Positions 1 through 8,127 of a stretch of 64,000 nucleotides of DNA are shown here, in pieces. The notes under the pieces were generated by a model. That model made no database searches. It saw only the letters and a list, made by a program, of their open reading frames with translations, and had not been told where the DNA came from. The position numbers and the translations under genes are program-made. Within the stretch, counting starts at the first letter, position 1. Every line of letters begins with the position of its first letter. Origin of the DNA: Bacillus timonensis (GTDB lineage: Bacteria > Bacillota > Bacilli > Bacillales > Bacillaceae_L); NCBI RefSeq assembly GCF_004799755.1, contig NZ_SLUB01000001.1:124001-188000 (forward strand). The letters are read 5' to 3'.

Positions 1-855
1 TGCGGTTATCCAGTAATTTTCCATAAATGGATCAGGAAGAGTAACTAAAAAGCTCGGTTTTAAAATCCATTTATTTAGCATTTGGGTAATCCGTGTTTCT
101 TGTACTGAAAGAATCCCAATCATTTGTCCCTCTTTAAAGACCGCAGAACCAAGAAACTGAGCAGGGTTTGTTTTTCCAGTTACCTTCATTTTACCAGCGA
201 TTAATTCATCATCTTCGTTTCTCTTTGCTGTATTCTTATCCTGCTCGGTTGTTGCGAAAGCAGAAATAAATAGATCAGCATCCGCTTCTGTTACTCTAAA
301 GAAGTTGTGGATTTCGGAATTTGGAATAAAGCCAATTTTTGTTGCATTATCAAAAAGTAATTCAAAATATTCATGTCTTCTCGTTTCAAGCTTTGGTTGA
401 TTTCGTTCAATAAATGTACTAGCCTCTTCCTTTGAAACAATTAGTTTTGTATCACGTCTAACATCACGGTCCTTCGTTCCATCATAGATATATCGAATAA
501 AATCCTTATCCCTTGCAAGCTCTTCTGAGACTACAAAGAAGTCCAATATATCATAGGTAATCGCCTTCGCAATGACGGCATTTGCTAAGTTTTCGGATTG
601 AATAAAACTTGAGGCATTAAGTGTGATAATCTCATGTGTAGGTTCATTACTTCCACCACCTTGTTGAGTTGATCCGGCCTCTGGATTTGAAATTAAATAC
701 GTAATTTTTAAAAAGCCTCTAATATCGGATTTATCTAGGCCTATACCTAGCACATACGCTCTCTCATCAATTTCCTCTTTATCCCAACAACCGGCCAAAA
801 TCAATAAAATAGAAAAAAGGAAGAAAATTTTAATTATTGTGGCTTGTTTCTTCAT
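1..855 (-). CDS. Ger(x)C family spore germination lipoprotein, 3' part cut by window edge
   Basis: C subunit of a GerA-type germinant receptor, expected to sit as a lipoprotein on the outer face of the spore inner membrane. Reading leftwards from an ATG at 855, the frame stays open for 285 codons to the window edge, so the C-terminus is missing. Residues 1-23 form a lipoprotein signal (two lysines, a hydrophobic run, lipobox LAGC with Cys23), followed by WDKEEIDERAYVLGIGLD, typical of the family's N-terminus. The start overlaps the end of the upstream permease gene by 26 bp, as expected for translational coupling in an A-B-C receptor operon. The germinant cannot be predicted. Confidence 0.9.
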   Translation of the reverse strand, partial: MKKQATIIKIFFLFSILLILAGCWDKEEIDERAYVLGIGLDKSDIRGFLKITYLISNPEAGSTQQGGGSNEPTHEIITLNASSFIQSENLANAVIAKAITYDILDFFVVSEELARDKDFIRYIYDGTKDRDVRRDTKLIVSKEEASTFIERNQPKLETRRHEYFELLFDNATKIGFIPNSEIHNFFRVTEADADLFISAFATTEQDKNTAKRNEDDELIAGKMKVTGKTNPAQFLGSAVFKEGQMIGILSVQETRITQMLNKWILKPSFLVTLPDPFMENYWITA

Positions 856-1939
856 GTTTTAAATCCCCTCTGATTTTTGCTATTAACCACATAAGGCAAG
901 GAAAAACAAGAAACATTGGACTCAGGATATGTAATAACACTTCTCGGATTTTAAAGACTGTAAATGTAGGGGCTTCAGGACCTAATCCAAAAATAACGAT
1001 AATCGTTGCGATTGTAGGGGTTAAATATTCAAAGTTTTTGATATTACAAATCCCTCCTAAAAATACGCAAATCAAATATAAGTAAACAGTAAACCGAATA
1101 AATGCAGCTATAATCCAAAATGGAAAGAAGAAGGTTTCAATATTTGTTAGAAATCCCAACCGTATCAATCGTATTAACTCTTGGTAAGGATAATCAAGCA
1201 TTTTTAAACCTTCATAATCAAATACAAATAAATAGATAAGAAAAGCTAATGTTAATTCAATTACGACTATAACAAATGCAATCCAGGTCCCTTTTTTATA
1301 AGCCTTAGCGGATACAAGGTAGGGGGCAATTAATCCCATAAAAAAAAACTCGGCAAACAGGGAAACATGTGTAGTGCTCGTTTTTATTACTTCTAAAGAG
1401 CCTGGACCTAAAATTGGGAAAATAAAGGCAAGGCTACTGTCTCTTAGTGCTAAAAGGAGGGCGATGACCAATGAAAACTTTACATAGAACAGCACTAACC
1501 ACGAAACAGTGCCTATATGTTCAATTCCTTTTTTGGCGCCATATGCACAAACAAACATCAACACAGTATAAATCATTATATAAGGGGTTTGTGTAAAATA
1601 CATGGTACCAATGATATCCACATAAATGGCTGAATCATAAGTAAAACTGAGAAAAGAAGTAAGTAATAAAAAACTTGAAAAGACTGTGCCAAGATATTTA
1701 CCAAATAAGTGACGGATGACGTCATGCAAATTTTTATTCTTATAAGCTGTGATGACTTTGATTGTCAAATAGATTGGAATAATCGACTTTATTCCTATAA
1801 GCAGAGGAGCCATCCAATACGCGTTATCTAGGTAGTCAACTAAAATAGACGGTGTGTCATCAGATAATTTGACACCAACCACTAATATTAAGAGAGCTAC
1901 GTATTCCCTTATCCCAATTTTTCCTCTTAATTGCTCCAT
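830..1939 (-). CDS. GerAB-type spore germination permease (endospore germination permease family)
   Basis: B subunit of a germinant receptor; 369 residues, nearly all hydrophobic, with about ten membrane segments related to the amino acid/polyamine/organocation transporters. In this family the B subunit forms the ligand-binding pocket in the spore inner membrane. The ATG at 1939 follows a GAGGAG sequence and lies only two bases after the stop of the A-subunit gene. The 3' end overlaps the C-subunit gene. Length is normal for the family. Several paralogous receptors usually coexist in one genome, so no B. subtilis symbol is given. Confidence 0.93.
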   Translation of the reverse strand: MEQLRGKIGIREYVALLILVVGVKLSDDTPSILVDYLDNAYWMAPLLIGIKSIIPIYLTIKVITAYKNKNLHDVIRHLFGKYLGTVFSSFLLLTSFLSFTYDSAIYVDIIGTMYFTQTPYIMIYTVLMFVCAYGAKKGIEHIGTVSWLVLFYVKFSLVIALLLALRDSSLAFIFPILGPGSLEVIKTSTTHVSLFAEFFFMGLIAPYLVSAKAYKKGTWIAFVIVVIELTLAFLIYLFVFDYEGLKMLDYPYQELIRLIRLGFLTNIETFFFPFWIIAAFIRFTVYLYLICVFLGGICNIKNFEYLTPTIATIIVIFGLGPEAPTFTVFKIREVLLHILSPMFLVFPCLMWLIAKIRGDLKHEETSHNN

Positions 1940-1941
1940 AG

Positions 1942-3495
1942 CTACTCCTCTGCCTTTTTTATGACGTCCTTCGGTTTTAAATAACCCGGACGAATTCTTT
2001 CACTTTTGATCATTTTTCGGATAATTGTATCGTTAGAAGAAATATACTTAGGTGACATTGGTGACAAGTAAGGAACGCCAAAAGATTTTAGTGATACCAT
2101 ATAAGTGATTCCTGCTGTAAACAAAGCTGTCATGCCATAAATACCAAATAGACCAGCCGCTAGTATAAAAGCAAATCGAATAATCCTAATTGCATAATTC
2201 ATGCTCACATCACTTAGAGTAAATGAACAAAGTCCCCCTAATGCCACGACGATGACCACAATTGGACTAACAACATTTGCCTGCACCGCTGCTTGTCCTA
2301 AAATTAATGCTCCGACAATCCCAATTGTTGGTCCAATTGGATTAGGAACTCGGAGTCCTGCTTCCCGTATTAACTCAAAAGCAATTTCCATCATTAATAT
2401 TTCAATAAGGGAAGGGAAAGGAACTTTTTCACGGGTTGCAGAAATGGCTAATAAGAGATCAGTCGGAACCATTTCAGAATGGTAGTTGGTAATGGAAACA
2501 TAAATCGCAGATCCAAATACGGTTATAAACAAAGCGCATACTCGTAGGATTCGAATAAAATTTCCATATATAAAACGCAAATAGTGATCCTCCGGGTTAT
2601 GGATAAAGGACCAAAAAGTTGCGGGTAGGATTAAAGCAGCTGGTGAATTATTCATAAGTAAAACGACATATCCATCCTCTAAAAATGAAGAAGCTCGATC
2701 AGGTCTTTCCGTATATAAAGTACTAGGAAAGATTGATTTCGGTCTTTCTTCTATGTATTGTTCTAGAAGAGAAAGGTTTTGGATGGCGTCTACATCTAAT
2801 GAACTAACCCTTTCTTTAATATTTTGTATCATTTTATCATTGGTAAGATCCTTTATATAAAGGATAAAAAGTTCATTATTTGAGCGCTTTGAAACCGTTG
2901 TACTTTCGACTATTAAATTTTCGCTTCTTATCTTCTTTCGAATTAATGAAATATTAGTATCCGCTTTTTCGTTAAAAGCTTCTTTTGGACCTTTAACGAC
3001 AACCTCATTTTCTGCTTTTTCAACGGATCTGCTTTGGAACTTAGCCGTTCCTATTGCTAATGCTTTAGTTTCACCATCGACTAGTAATATTGTGTTTCCT
3101 TGATTAGCACCATTCACAATATCTTTCATAAGTTGTACACGAGTAAATGATTGAACTTGAATGATATCTTGAACTTCTTTTTCTGGATCTTCATTACGTA
3201 ACAATGGTTCAAGAATATGCTCACTAATCATGGAAACATCGGTGATTGTTGAAATAAACAAGATTGCCGCTTTTTTATTTATTCCGTTTATCGTAAAATT
3301 GTGGAACTTAACATCGCTGTTTTCAGGTAATGAATAAAGCTTCTCTAATGTTGATATGTTTATTTGAAGATTTTGGTTCATTTCTTGATTTTTTATTTTG
3401 ATATCCTCTGCAGCTGATTTTTCAGGATATTGTTCGGGATCTAATTTAGAACTTGTAAATTTGTCCAGATACTTTTGAATAGGATGCTTTTTCAT
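1942..3495 (-). CDS. GerAA-type spore germination protein (A subunit)
   Basis: A subunit of the germinant receptor: a soluble N-terminal half (to about residue 300), then five or so membrane segments and a short cytoplasmic tail (RIRPGYLKPKD). The frame extends to a TTG at 3534, but no ribosome-binding site precedes that codon. The ATG at 3495 is preceded by GGAG with 9-nt spacing and begins MKKHPIQKYLDK, so a 517-residue product is preferred. First gene of the A-B-C operon. Expression in the forespore under sigma-G is expected from the family, but I could not place a convincing promoter in the upstream 180 bp. Confidence 0.92.
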   Translation of the reverse strand: MKKHPIQKYLDKFTSSKLDPEQYPEKSAAEDIKIKNQEMNQNLQINISTLEKLYSLPENSDVKFHNFTINGINKKAAILFISTITDVSMISEHILEPLLRNEDPEKEVQDIIQVQSFTRVQLMKDIVNGANQGNTILLVDGETKALAIGTAKFQSRSVEKAENEVVVKGPKEAFNEKADTNISLIRKKIRSENLIVESTTVSKRSNNELFILYIKDLTNDKMIQNIKERVSSLDVDAIQNLSLLEQYIEERPKSIFPSTLYTERPDRASSFLEDGYVVLLMNNSPAALILPATFWSFIHNPEDHYLRFIYGNFIRILRVCALFITVFGSAIYVSITNYHSEMVPTDLLLAISATREKVPFPSLIEILMMEIAFELIREAGLRVPNPIGPTIGIVGALILGQAAVQANVVSPIVVIVVALGGLCSFTLSDVSMNYAIRIIRFAFILAAGLFGIYGMTALFTAGITYMVSLKSFGVPYLSPMSPKYISSNDTIIRKMIKSERIRPGYLKPKDVIKKAEE

Positions 3496-3678
3496 AACAA
3501 ACAGCTCCGAGCTTTTTCCTAAGTTTGCCACCAAAACTGGAATTTAATACAAATAATGATAAAAGACAGGAATTTGTTTTGAAATGTCTAAAATGATAGA
3601 AGTTTTTATAAAATCCCTTTATAATGAATGGTGTGAATTATTTAGTGAGTCTAAATAATTAAGAAGGGGGAAATGAAT

Positions 3679-5472
3679 GTGAGCACACGTACATATGAGC
3701 AAAAATGGGATTTAGATGTATTTTTTGAAGGTGGAAGCAGTTCACCAGCTTTTCATGCCTTTTTAGAGGCGCTACAAAAGGAACTAACTGAGTTTAGTGC
3801 ATTAGTAGATGGATTTCAAGTACCTTCAAATGTAAAGGATAAAGAAGGATTAGAACACATTTTAGAAGCATTTCAATCCTCTTTTAAAAAGCTTCGTCAG
3901 GCAGGTGCTTTTGTGAGTTGCTTGACAGCCCAGGATACAACTGACCGTGGAGCAAGCTTATTACAAGGAAAAACAACGCAGCTGAGTAGCGAGCTTCAAT
4001 CCATTTTAACCGCGTTTGATCAAAAGCTCATTGCGATTGAGCAACCGGTATGGGATGAACTTTTATCTGAAGCGCCATTCAATGAGCTTTCCTATGTTTT
4101 GGAGGAAAGAAGAACAAGAGCAAAAGAAAAACTATCTCTAGAACAGGAAAGCTTAATTAATGCTCTAGGTGTTGATGGATACCATTCATGGGGACAACTC
4201 TATAATATGGTCGTTGGCAACATCCAGATTCCATTTGAAGAAAATGGTGAAACAAAACAACTTTCAGTCGGCCAAGCATTTAACAAGTTTTCAAGTACTG
4301 ATCGCAATGTCCGTAAATCAATGTTTGAGCAGTGGGAAAAAACATGGGAGAATCATTCGGATTATATTGGTGAAGCCTTAAATCACCTTGGAGGTTTCCG
4401 ATTAAACGTCTATAAAGCACGTGGTTGGGAAAGCGTTCTTGGGGAACCACTAGATATTAACAGAATGTCTAAAGAAACACTCGATACAATGTGGTCGGTT
4501 ATTACTGAAAACAAAGCTCCATTCGTGGACTATTTAAACCGAAAAGCAGAACTATTAGGTCTTGAAGGGCTAAGTTGGTACGACCTTGATGCACCAGTAG
4601 GTCAAACGGAAAGCAAGGTAACTTATCAAGAAGGTGCTGAATTTATTTTAGACCAATTTAGTAAGTTTGGTCCTAAGCTTACTAAGTTTACACAAAAAGC
4701 GTTTGAAGATAGCTGGATTGAAGCCGAAGATCGACCTGGAAAACGTCCTGGCGGTTTTTGCACAAGCTTTCCTGAAAGTGATCAATCAAGAATCTTTATG
4801 ACCTTCTCAGGAACACCTTCAAATGTGTCAACTCTTGCTCATGAACTTGGTCATGCATTCCATCAGCATGCAATGGCTGGTGTTCATACGTTAAACCGTA
4901 GCTATGCTATGAACGTCGCAGAAACTGCATCTACTTTTGCGGAAATGATTGTCGCAGATGCTTCTGTAAAAAATGCAAAGTCCAAAGATGAAAAAATTGC
5001 CTTAATAGAGGATAAAATCCAAAGAAGTGTTGCTTTTTATATGAATATTCACGCTCGCTTCCTATTTGAGACGAGATTTTATGAGGAGCGCAAGCAAGGC
5101 ATTGTGAGTGCAGAACGCCTTAATGAACTAATGCTAGAAGCGCAGAAGGAAGCATACTGTGGGGCATTAAAGGAATATCATCCACAATTTTGGGCATCGA
5201 AGATGCATTTCTATATTACAGGTGTACCTTTTTATAACTTCCCTTATACGTTTGGATATTTATTCTCTCTCGGAATTTATGCAAAGGCGTTAGAAGAGGG
5301 TACAGACTATGAAGAGAAGTACATCGCACTGCTAAAGGATACAGCAAGCATGAAGGTGGAAGACCTTGCTGCTAAACACTTAGGCGTTGATTTAACCAAA
5401 CGTGATTTTTGGGAAAAGGCTGTAAAGCTTTCAGTTAAAGATGTAGAAGAATTTATAGAGTTAACGAAATGA
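3679..5472 (+). CDS. M3 family oligoendopeptidase (PepF-like)
   Basis: Cytoplasmic zinc metallopeptidase that cuts short peptides. The M3 active-site motif HELGH lies near residue 390, followed by the FHQHAMAG stretch, and the tyrosine-rich HFYITGVPFYNFPYTFG region of substrate-binding loops is near the C-terminus. About 597 residues, normal for the shorter PepF/M3 clade. An ATG at 3673 is in frame, but the AAGGGGG ribosome-binding site ends only two bases before it; the GTG at 3679 has an 8-nt spacing and is preferred. Monocistronic: it is followed at once by a strong terminator shared with convergent pssA. Confidence 0.92.
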   Translation: MSTRTYEQKWDLDVFFEGGSSSPAFHAFLEALQKELTEFSALVDGFQVPSNVKDKEGLEHILEAFQSSFKKLRQAGAFVSCLTAQDTTDRGASLLQGKTTQLSSELQSILTAFDQKLIAIEQPVWDELLSEAPFNELSYVLEERRTRAKEKLSLEQESLINALGVDGYHSWGQLYNMVVGNIQIPFEENGETKQLSVGQAFNKFSSTDRNVRKSMFEQWEKTWENHSDYIGEALNHLGGFRLNVYKARGWESVLGEPLDINRMSKETLDTMWSVITENKAPFVDYLNRKAELLGLEGLSWYDLDAPVGQTESKVTYQEGAEFILDQFSKFGPKLTKFTQKAFEDSWIEAEDRPGKRPGGFCTSFPESDQSRIFMTFSGTPSNVSTLAHELGHAFHQHAMAGVHTLNRSYAMNVAETASTFAEMIVADASVKNAKSKDEKIALIEDKIQRSVAFYMNIHARFLFETRFYEERKQGIVSAERLNELMLEAQKEAYCGALKEYHPQFWASKMHFYITGVPFYNFPYTFGYLFSLGIYAKALEEGTDYEEKYIALLKDTASMKVEDLAAKHLGVDLTKRDFWEKAVKLSVKDVEEFIELTK

Positions 5473-5475
5473 GAA

Positions 5476-5511
5476 AAAACCTATCCACATCAAAAATAGT
5501 GGATAGGTTTT
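5476..5511. terminator. Bidirectional terminator between the M3 peptidase gene and pssA
   Basis: A perfect 13-bp stem (AAAACCTATCCAC with its complement) around a 10-nt loop, A-rich on one side and T-rich on the other. It can end both convergent transcripts. Confidence 0.9.
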
Positions 5512-5512
5512 T

Positions 5513-6052
5513 TTATACTTTCTTTAATTTAAATGTACCAACCATAAGGAAAGAAAGAATGATGATGAGGTAAATGAAAAATTGTGGAGATACATAAGGG
5601 ATTGCTAAGAAGCTTAATGTCAATAGACAGCCAGCAGCCGTTATCGGTAAGCCTACAAAGAAGCCTTTATTGTCACTAATATTGAATTTAGCTAAACGAA
5701 AAGCTCCACATCCAATATAGAAAACGGTAAAAAACATCCCTGGGGCACCGAATTCATAGATGATCCCTTGGTATAAAAGAAGCGCAGGTGCAACGCCGAA
5801 TGATATAATATCACACATTGAGTCAAGTTGTTTTCCGAGCTCTGATTCAATCTGAAATTTTCTAGCCACCATTCCATCAAAACGATCAGCAAGTGCAGCT
5901 AAAAAGATAAGTAATAAGCTTAAATTTAATTCGTTCTTTAAAACAAATAATATAGAAAAACCACCTAAACTAAGGTTGATTAAGGTAAGTATGTTGGCAG
6001 TATGTGCTTTTAGCTTTTTTAAAGTAGAATCTAAATAGTCTAATAAAAACAT
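5513..6052 (-). CDS. pssA: CDP-diacylglycerol--serine O-phosphatidyltransferase
   Basis: Membrane enzyme that makes phosphatidylserine from CDP-diacylglycerol and serine, the first step to phosphatidylethanolamine. The CDP-alcohol phosphatidyltransferase signature D-G-x2-A-R-x8-G-x3-D-x3-D is intact (DGMVAR ... GKQLDSMCD, residues about 59-81), with several membrane segments around it. 179 residues, close to the Gram-positive family size. AAAGGAG precedes the ATG. The next enzyme, psd, is divergent 150 bp away; in B. subtilis the two are in one operon, so the arrangement differs here while the functional pair is kept. Confidence 0.95.
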   Translation of the reverse strand: MFLLDYLDSTLKKLKAHTANILTLINLSLGGFSILFVLKNELNLSLLLIFLAALADRFDGMVARKFQIESELGKQLDSMCDIISFGVAPALLLYQGIIYEFGAPGMFFTVFYIGCGAFRLAKFNISDNKGFFVGLPITAAGCLLTLSFLAIPYVSPQFFIYLIIILSFLMVGTFKLKKV

Positions 6053-6112
6053 TTCTTCACTCCTTTCTATAGAGGATTTACAAAAAAGTCTTTGTAATGG
6101 ATATTAAAAATC

Positions 6113-6153
6113 AATAAAATAAGATAGTATTGCTTTAATAATCTTATTTTATT
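6113..6153. promoter_or_regulatory. 13-bp perfect inverted repeat between pssA and psd
   Basis: AATAAAATAAGAT at 6113-6125 is matched by its exact reverse complement at 6141-6153 across a 15-nt spacer, in the 153-bp divergent region. It could be an operator shared by both phospholipid genes or a hairpin in one leader. No known regulator motif is recognised, and the arms are A+T-rich. Confidence 0.45.
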
Positions 6154-6205
6154 CGTTGAAAAGTATATAGTCAAAGAGAAATTGTAATTTTAGGGGGAAT
6201 TCGAT

Positions 6206-6994
6206 TTGCAGAAATGGGTATACCGTTTTTTTATAGAATTAACGAACCATCGTCTTTCTTCGATGCTTTTAAAAAAATTTTCACAATCAAGAGTTAGTGC
6301 TATACTTATTCCGAGTTATGCGAAAATATACAATATTAACCAAGCAGAAATGGAAAAAAGCTTAACCGATTTTGCTACCCTTCATGACCTTTTCGTTAGA
6401 CAACTGAAACTAAACAGCAGGCATATAGATTCAAACGAAAATACTGTCATTAGCCCTGTTGATGCTGTTATTGAAGAGACTGGTATGATTACCGCGAATA
6501 AGGAAATGATTGTAAAAAATAAACATTATTCGATCCAAGAGATGCTTGGAGATGAAAACTCACTCGCTAAATACATAGGTGGTACCTTCGTTATTCTATA
6601 TTTAAGTCCAAGCCATTATCATCGAATTCATAGTCCAATTTCTGGAGTTATCACAAAGCAATGGGATTTGGGATGGAAATCGTATCCGGTCAATCGACTC
6701 GGGTTAAAATATGGAAAAGATCCTTTATCCAAAAATTATCGAAAAATAACAGAAATACGTGTTAATGACACATATGTTGCTGTCGTCAAGGTGGGGGCAA
6801 TGTTTATCAATAGTATAGAAACAACCCATACAAGTGATTTTGTGAAAAAAGGGGAGGAAATTGCGTATTTCTCATTCGGTTCAACGGTTGTTCTTTTATT
6901 TGAAAAAGATCGTTTTACGTTTAGCCCTGAAATAAGTCCGTCTACTAATATAAAAATGGGTGAAGTCTTAGGTACACTTAACAAAGAAAGGTGA
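6206..6994 (+). CDS. psd: Phosphatidylserine decarboxylase proenzyme
   Basis: Converts phosphatidylserine to phosphatidylethanolamine at the membrane. It is made as a proenzyme that cleaves itself at a Gly-Ser bond to give a pyruvoyl group. The cleavage motif FGST is present (Gly225-Ser226), with the conserved Asp86 (SPVDAVIE) and His138/His142 (HYHRIHSP) that support self-cleavage. 262 residues, typical of the Bacillus form. The start is TTG at 6206, eight bases after AGGGGGAA. It partners with divergent pssA. Confidence 0.95.
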   Translation: MQKWVYRFFIELTNHRLSSMLLKKFSQSRVSAILIPSYAKIYNINQAEMEKSLTDFATLHDLFVRQLKLNSRHIDSNENTVISPVDAVIEETGMITANKEMIVKNKHYSIQEMLGDENSLAKYIGGTFVILYLSPSHYHRIHSPISGVITKQWDLGWKSYPVNRLGLKYGKDPLSKNYRKITEIRVNDTYVAVVKVGAMFINSIETTHTSDFVKKGEEIAYFSFGSTVVLLFEKDRFTFSPEISPSTNIKMGEVLGTLNKER

Positions 6995-6996
6995 AT

Positions 6997-7013
6997 GGCG
7001 CCTGGAGTTAGTC
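6997..7013 (+). repeat. Short GGCGCCTGGAGTTAG motif, related to the end of repeat family 1
   Basis: The 17-nt motif just after the psd stop resembles the reverse complement of the left end of the family-1 repeats (GTCTAGCTCCAGCGCC). A near-identical motif lies after holA at 19602-19620. Both are followed by an A-run and a terminator hairpin. Confidence 0.5.
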
Positions 7014-7019
7014 ATGAAA

Positions 7020-7043
7020 AAAAGAGCCTCTAGTGGCTCTTTT
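7020..7043. terminator. Bidirectional terminator between psd and sda
   Basis: Nine-bp stem AAAAGAGCC/GGCTCTTTT with a 6-nt loop. The minus-strand copy is followed by seven T residues, so it should end sda transcription well, and psd on the plus strand. Confidence 0.85.
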
Positions 7044-7057
7044 ACAAAAATCATTCA

Positions 7058-7198
7058 TTATGATATATTTCTAATCCTATGTCCTAATGATCTGCGGTTA
7101 ATTTCAGTTTCCATAAGGTGAATAAAATCAGGACTGAGGTTTAATTTTATAGCTTTAAAATAAGATTCAATTAACAAGTCATCTGATAATTTTTTCAT
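7058..7198 (-). CDS. sda: Sporulation checkpoint inhibitor Sda
   Basis: A 46-residue helical-hairpin protein that binds the histidine kinase KinA and blocks sporulation when replication is disturbed or newly begun. The product starts [16 protein letters not shown] and ends with [12 protein letters not shown], very close to B. subtilis Sda as I remember it. The ATG at 7198 has a strong GGAGGTG sequence 25 nt upstream (7224-7230), too far for a normal site, but a perfect hairpin (7206-7220) lies between and brings the effective spacing to about 10 nt. DnaA boxes lie upstream, as in B. subtilis, where DnaA activates sda. Divergent from yqeG. Confidence 0.93.
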   Translation of the reverse strand: MKKLSDDLLIESYFKAIKLNLSPDFIHLMETEINRRSLGHRIRNIS

Positions 7199-7205
7199 AG
7201 CATTG

Positions 7206-7230
7206 AGCCAAAAGTTGGCTATTCACCTCC
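7206..7230 (-). promoter_or_regulatory. sda ribosome-binding site with intervening hairpin
   Basis: GGAGGTG (7230-7224) is followed by AGCCAA-CTT-TTGGCT, a perfect 6-bp hairpin (7220-7206), and then the ATG at 7198. Folding removes 15 nt of spacing. No ATG, GTG or TTG in the sda frame lies closer to the site. Confidence 0.6.
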
Positions 7231-7345
7231 TAAAGATTTATTGCGTAATTCGTTCTATTTTATCTGCTGTTGTCATATACTAATACGTTATTCTTAGTTG
7301 GTAAGTTAACTCTATCACGAAAAAAATAATAGAACAACCGTTCTG

Positions 7346-7444
7346 TTATCCACAGGAGTTAGTGGATAACTTGTGAGTATTTTGTTTATAATTTTTGGAA
7401 ATCTATGTATATCAATGTGTAAAATGTGTATAAGTTTATCCACA
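7346..7444. promoter_or_regulatory. DnaA box cluster in the sda-yqeG intergenic region
   Basis: Two perfect TTATCCACA boxes on the plus strand (7346-7354 and 7436-7444), one TTATACACA on the minus strand (7425-7433) and a one-mismatch box on the minus strand (7361-7369). The last pair of strong boxes face each other two bases apart. In B. subtilis the sda-yqeG region is a known DnaA-binding cluster outside oriC through which DnaA raises sda expression. The rest of this 408-bp gap is A+T-rich with no gene. Confidence 0.88.
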
Positions 7445-7606
7445 ACTGTTGAAATTTACTGACTTTTGTCGAAAACTTTTTTTCTTTTTTGTAAAACTGC
7501 AATATTTGTGACGAAATTTGACAGATTAGTTTTTGTGAAAATAGCTTTATTCCGTTATGATAGGATAGGTATAGAACAGGAAGAAGTCCGGTGAGGTGTA
7601 AGCATA

Positions 7607-8122
7607 TTGTTAAAGAAATTTTTACCAAATGAACATGTGAAATCCGTTTTTGAGATTTCACCAAGTAAGCTTAAGGAATTAGGAATAAAAGGTGTTATAA
7701 CCGATTTAGATAATACATTGGTTGAATGGGATCGTCCAAGTGCAACACCAGAGCTTGTGGAATGGTTTGCTGATATTAAAAAAAATGGGATAACTGTTAC
7801 CATTGTCTCAAATAATCAAGAGCCAAGAGTAAAAGAATTTGCAGATCCGTTAGGTATTCCGTTTATTTATGAGGCCAGAAAACCTTTGATACGAGCTTTT
7901 AACCGTGCAATAAGGGAAATGAATTTACAAAAAGATGAGGTTGTTGTAATAGGTGACCAGCTCCTTACTGATGTATTAGGTGGTAACCGCTGTGGTCTAC
8001 ATACCATTCTTGTTGTTCCTGTTGCGCAAACCGATGGATTTTTTACAAAGTTTAATCGCTTTGTCGAAAGAAGAATACTAACTTGGATGAAGCGTCGCGG
8101 AATGCTTTATTGGGAGGATTAA
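7607..8122 (+). CDS. yqeG: YqeG family HAD-type phosphatase
   Basis: Small HAD subfamily IIIA phosphatase. Motif I is GVITDLDNTLVEW (about residues 30-42), motif II includes VSNNQ, and the late acidic motif is VVIGDQLLTDV. Substrate is not established; related enzymes act on phosphatidylglycerophosphate or nucleotides. The start is TTG at 7607 preceded by GAGGTG. First gene of an eight-gene operon; its end sits against the yqeH ribosome-binding site. Confidence 0.92.
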   Translation: MLKKFLPNEHVKSVFEISPSKLKELGIKGVITDLDNTLVEWDRPSATPELVEWFADIKKNGITVTIVSNNQEPRVKEFADPLGIPFIYEARKPLIRAFNRAIREMNLQKDEVVVIGDQLLTDVLGGNRCGLHTILVVPVAQTDGFFTKFNRFVERRILTWMKRRGMLYWED

Positions 8123-8127
8123 TAGAA

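Noticed and set aside
3496-3534. TTG start at 3534 for the GerAA gene
   Set aside because: No ribosome-binding site; the ATG at 3495 has GGAG at correct spacing and the expected N-terminus.
1-3534. The ger operon as a novel system
   Set aside because: Order, sizes and motifs are those of an ordinary GerA-type germinant receptor; only the germinant is unknown.
7386-7803. Minus-strand ORFs over the DnaA boxes and yqeG
   Set aside because: No family resemblance or ribosome-binding site; they overlap a regulatory region and a conserved gene.
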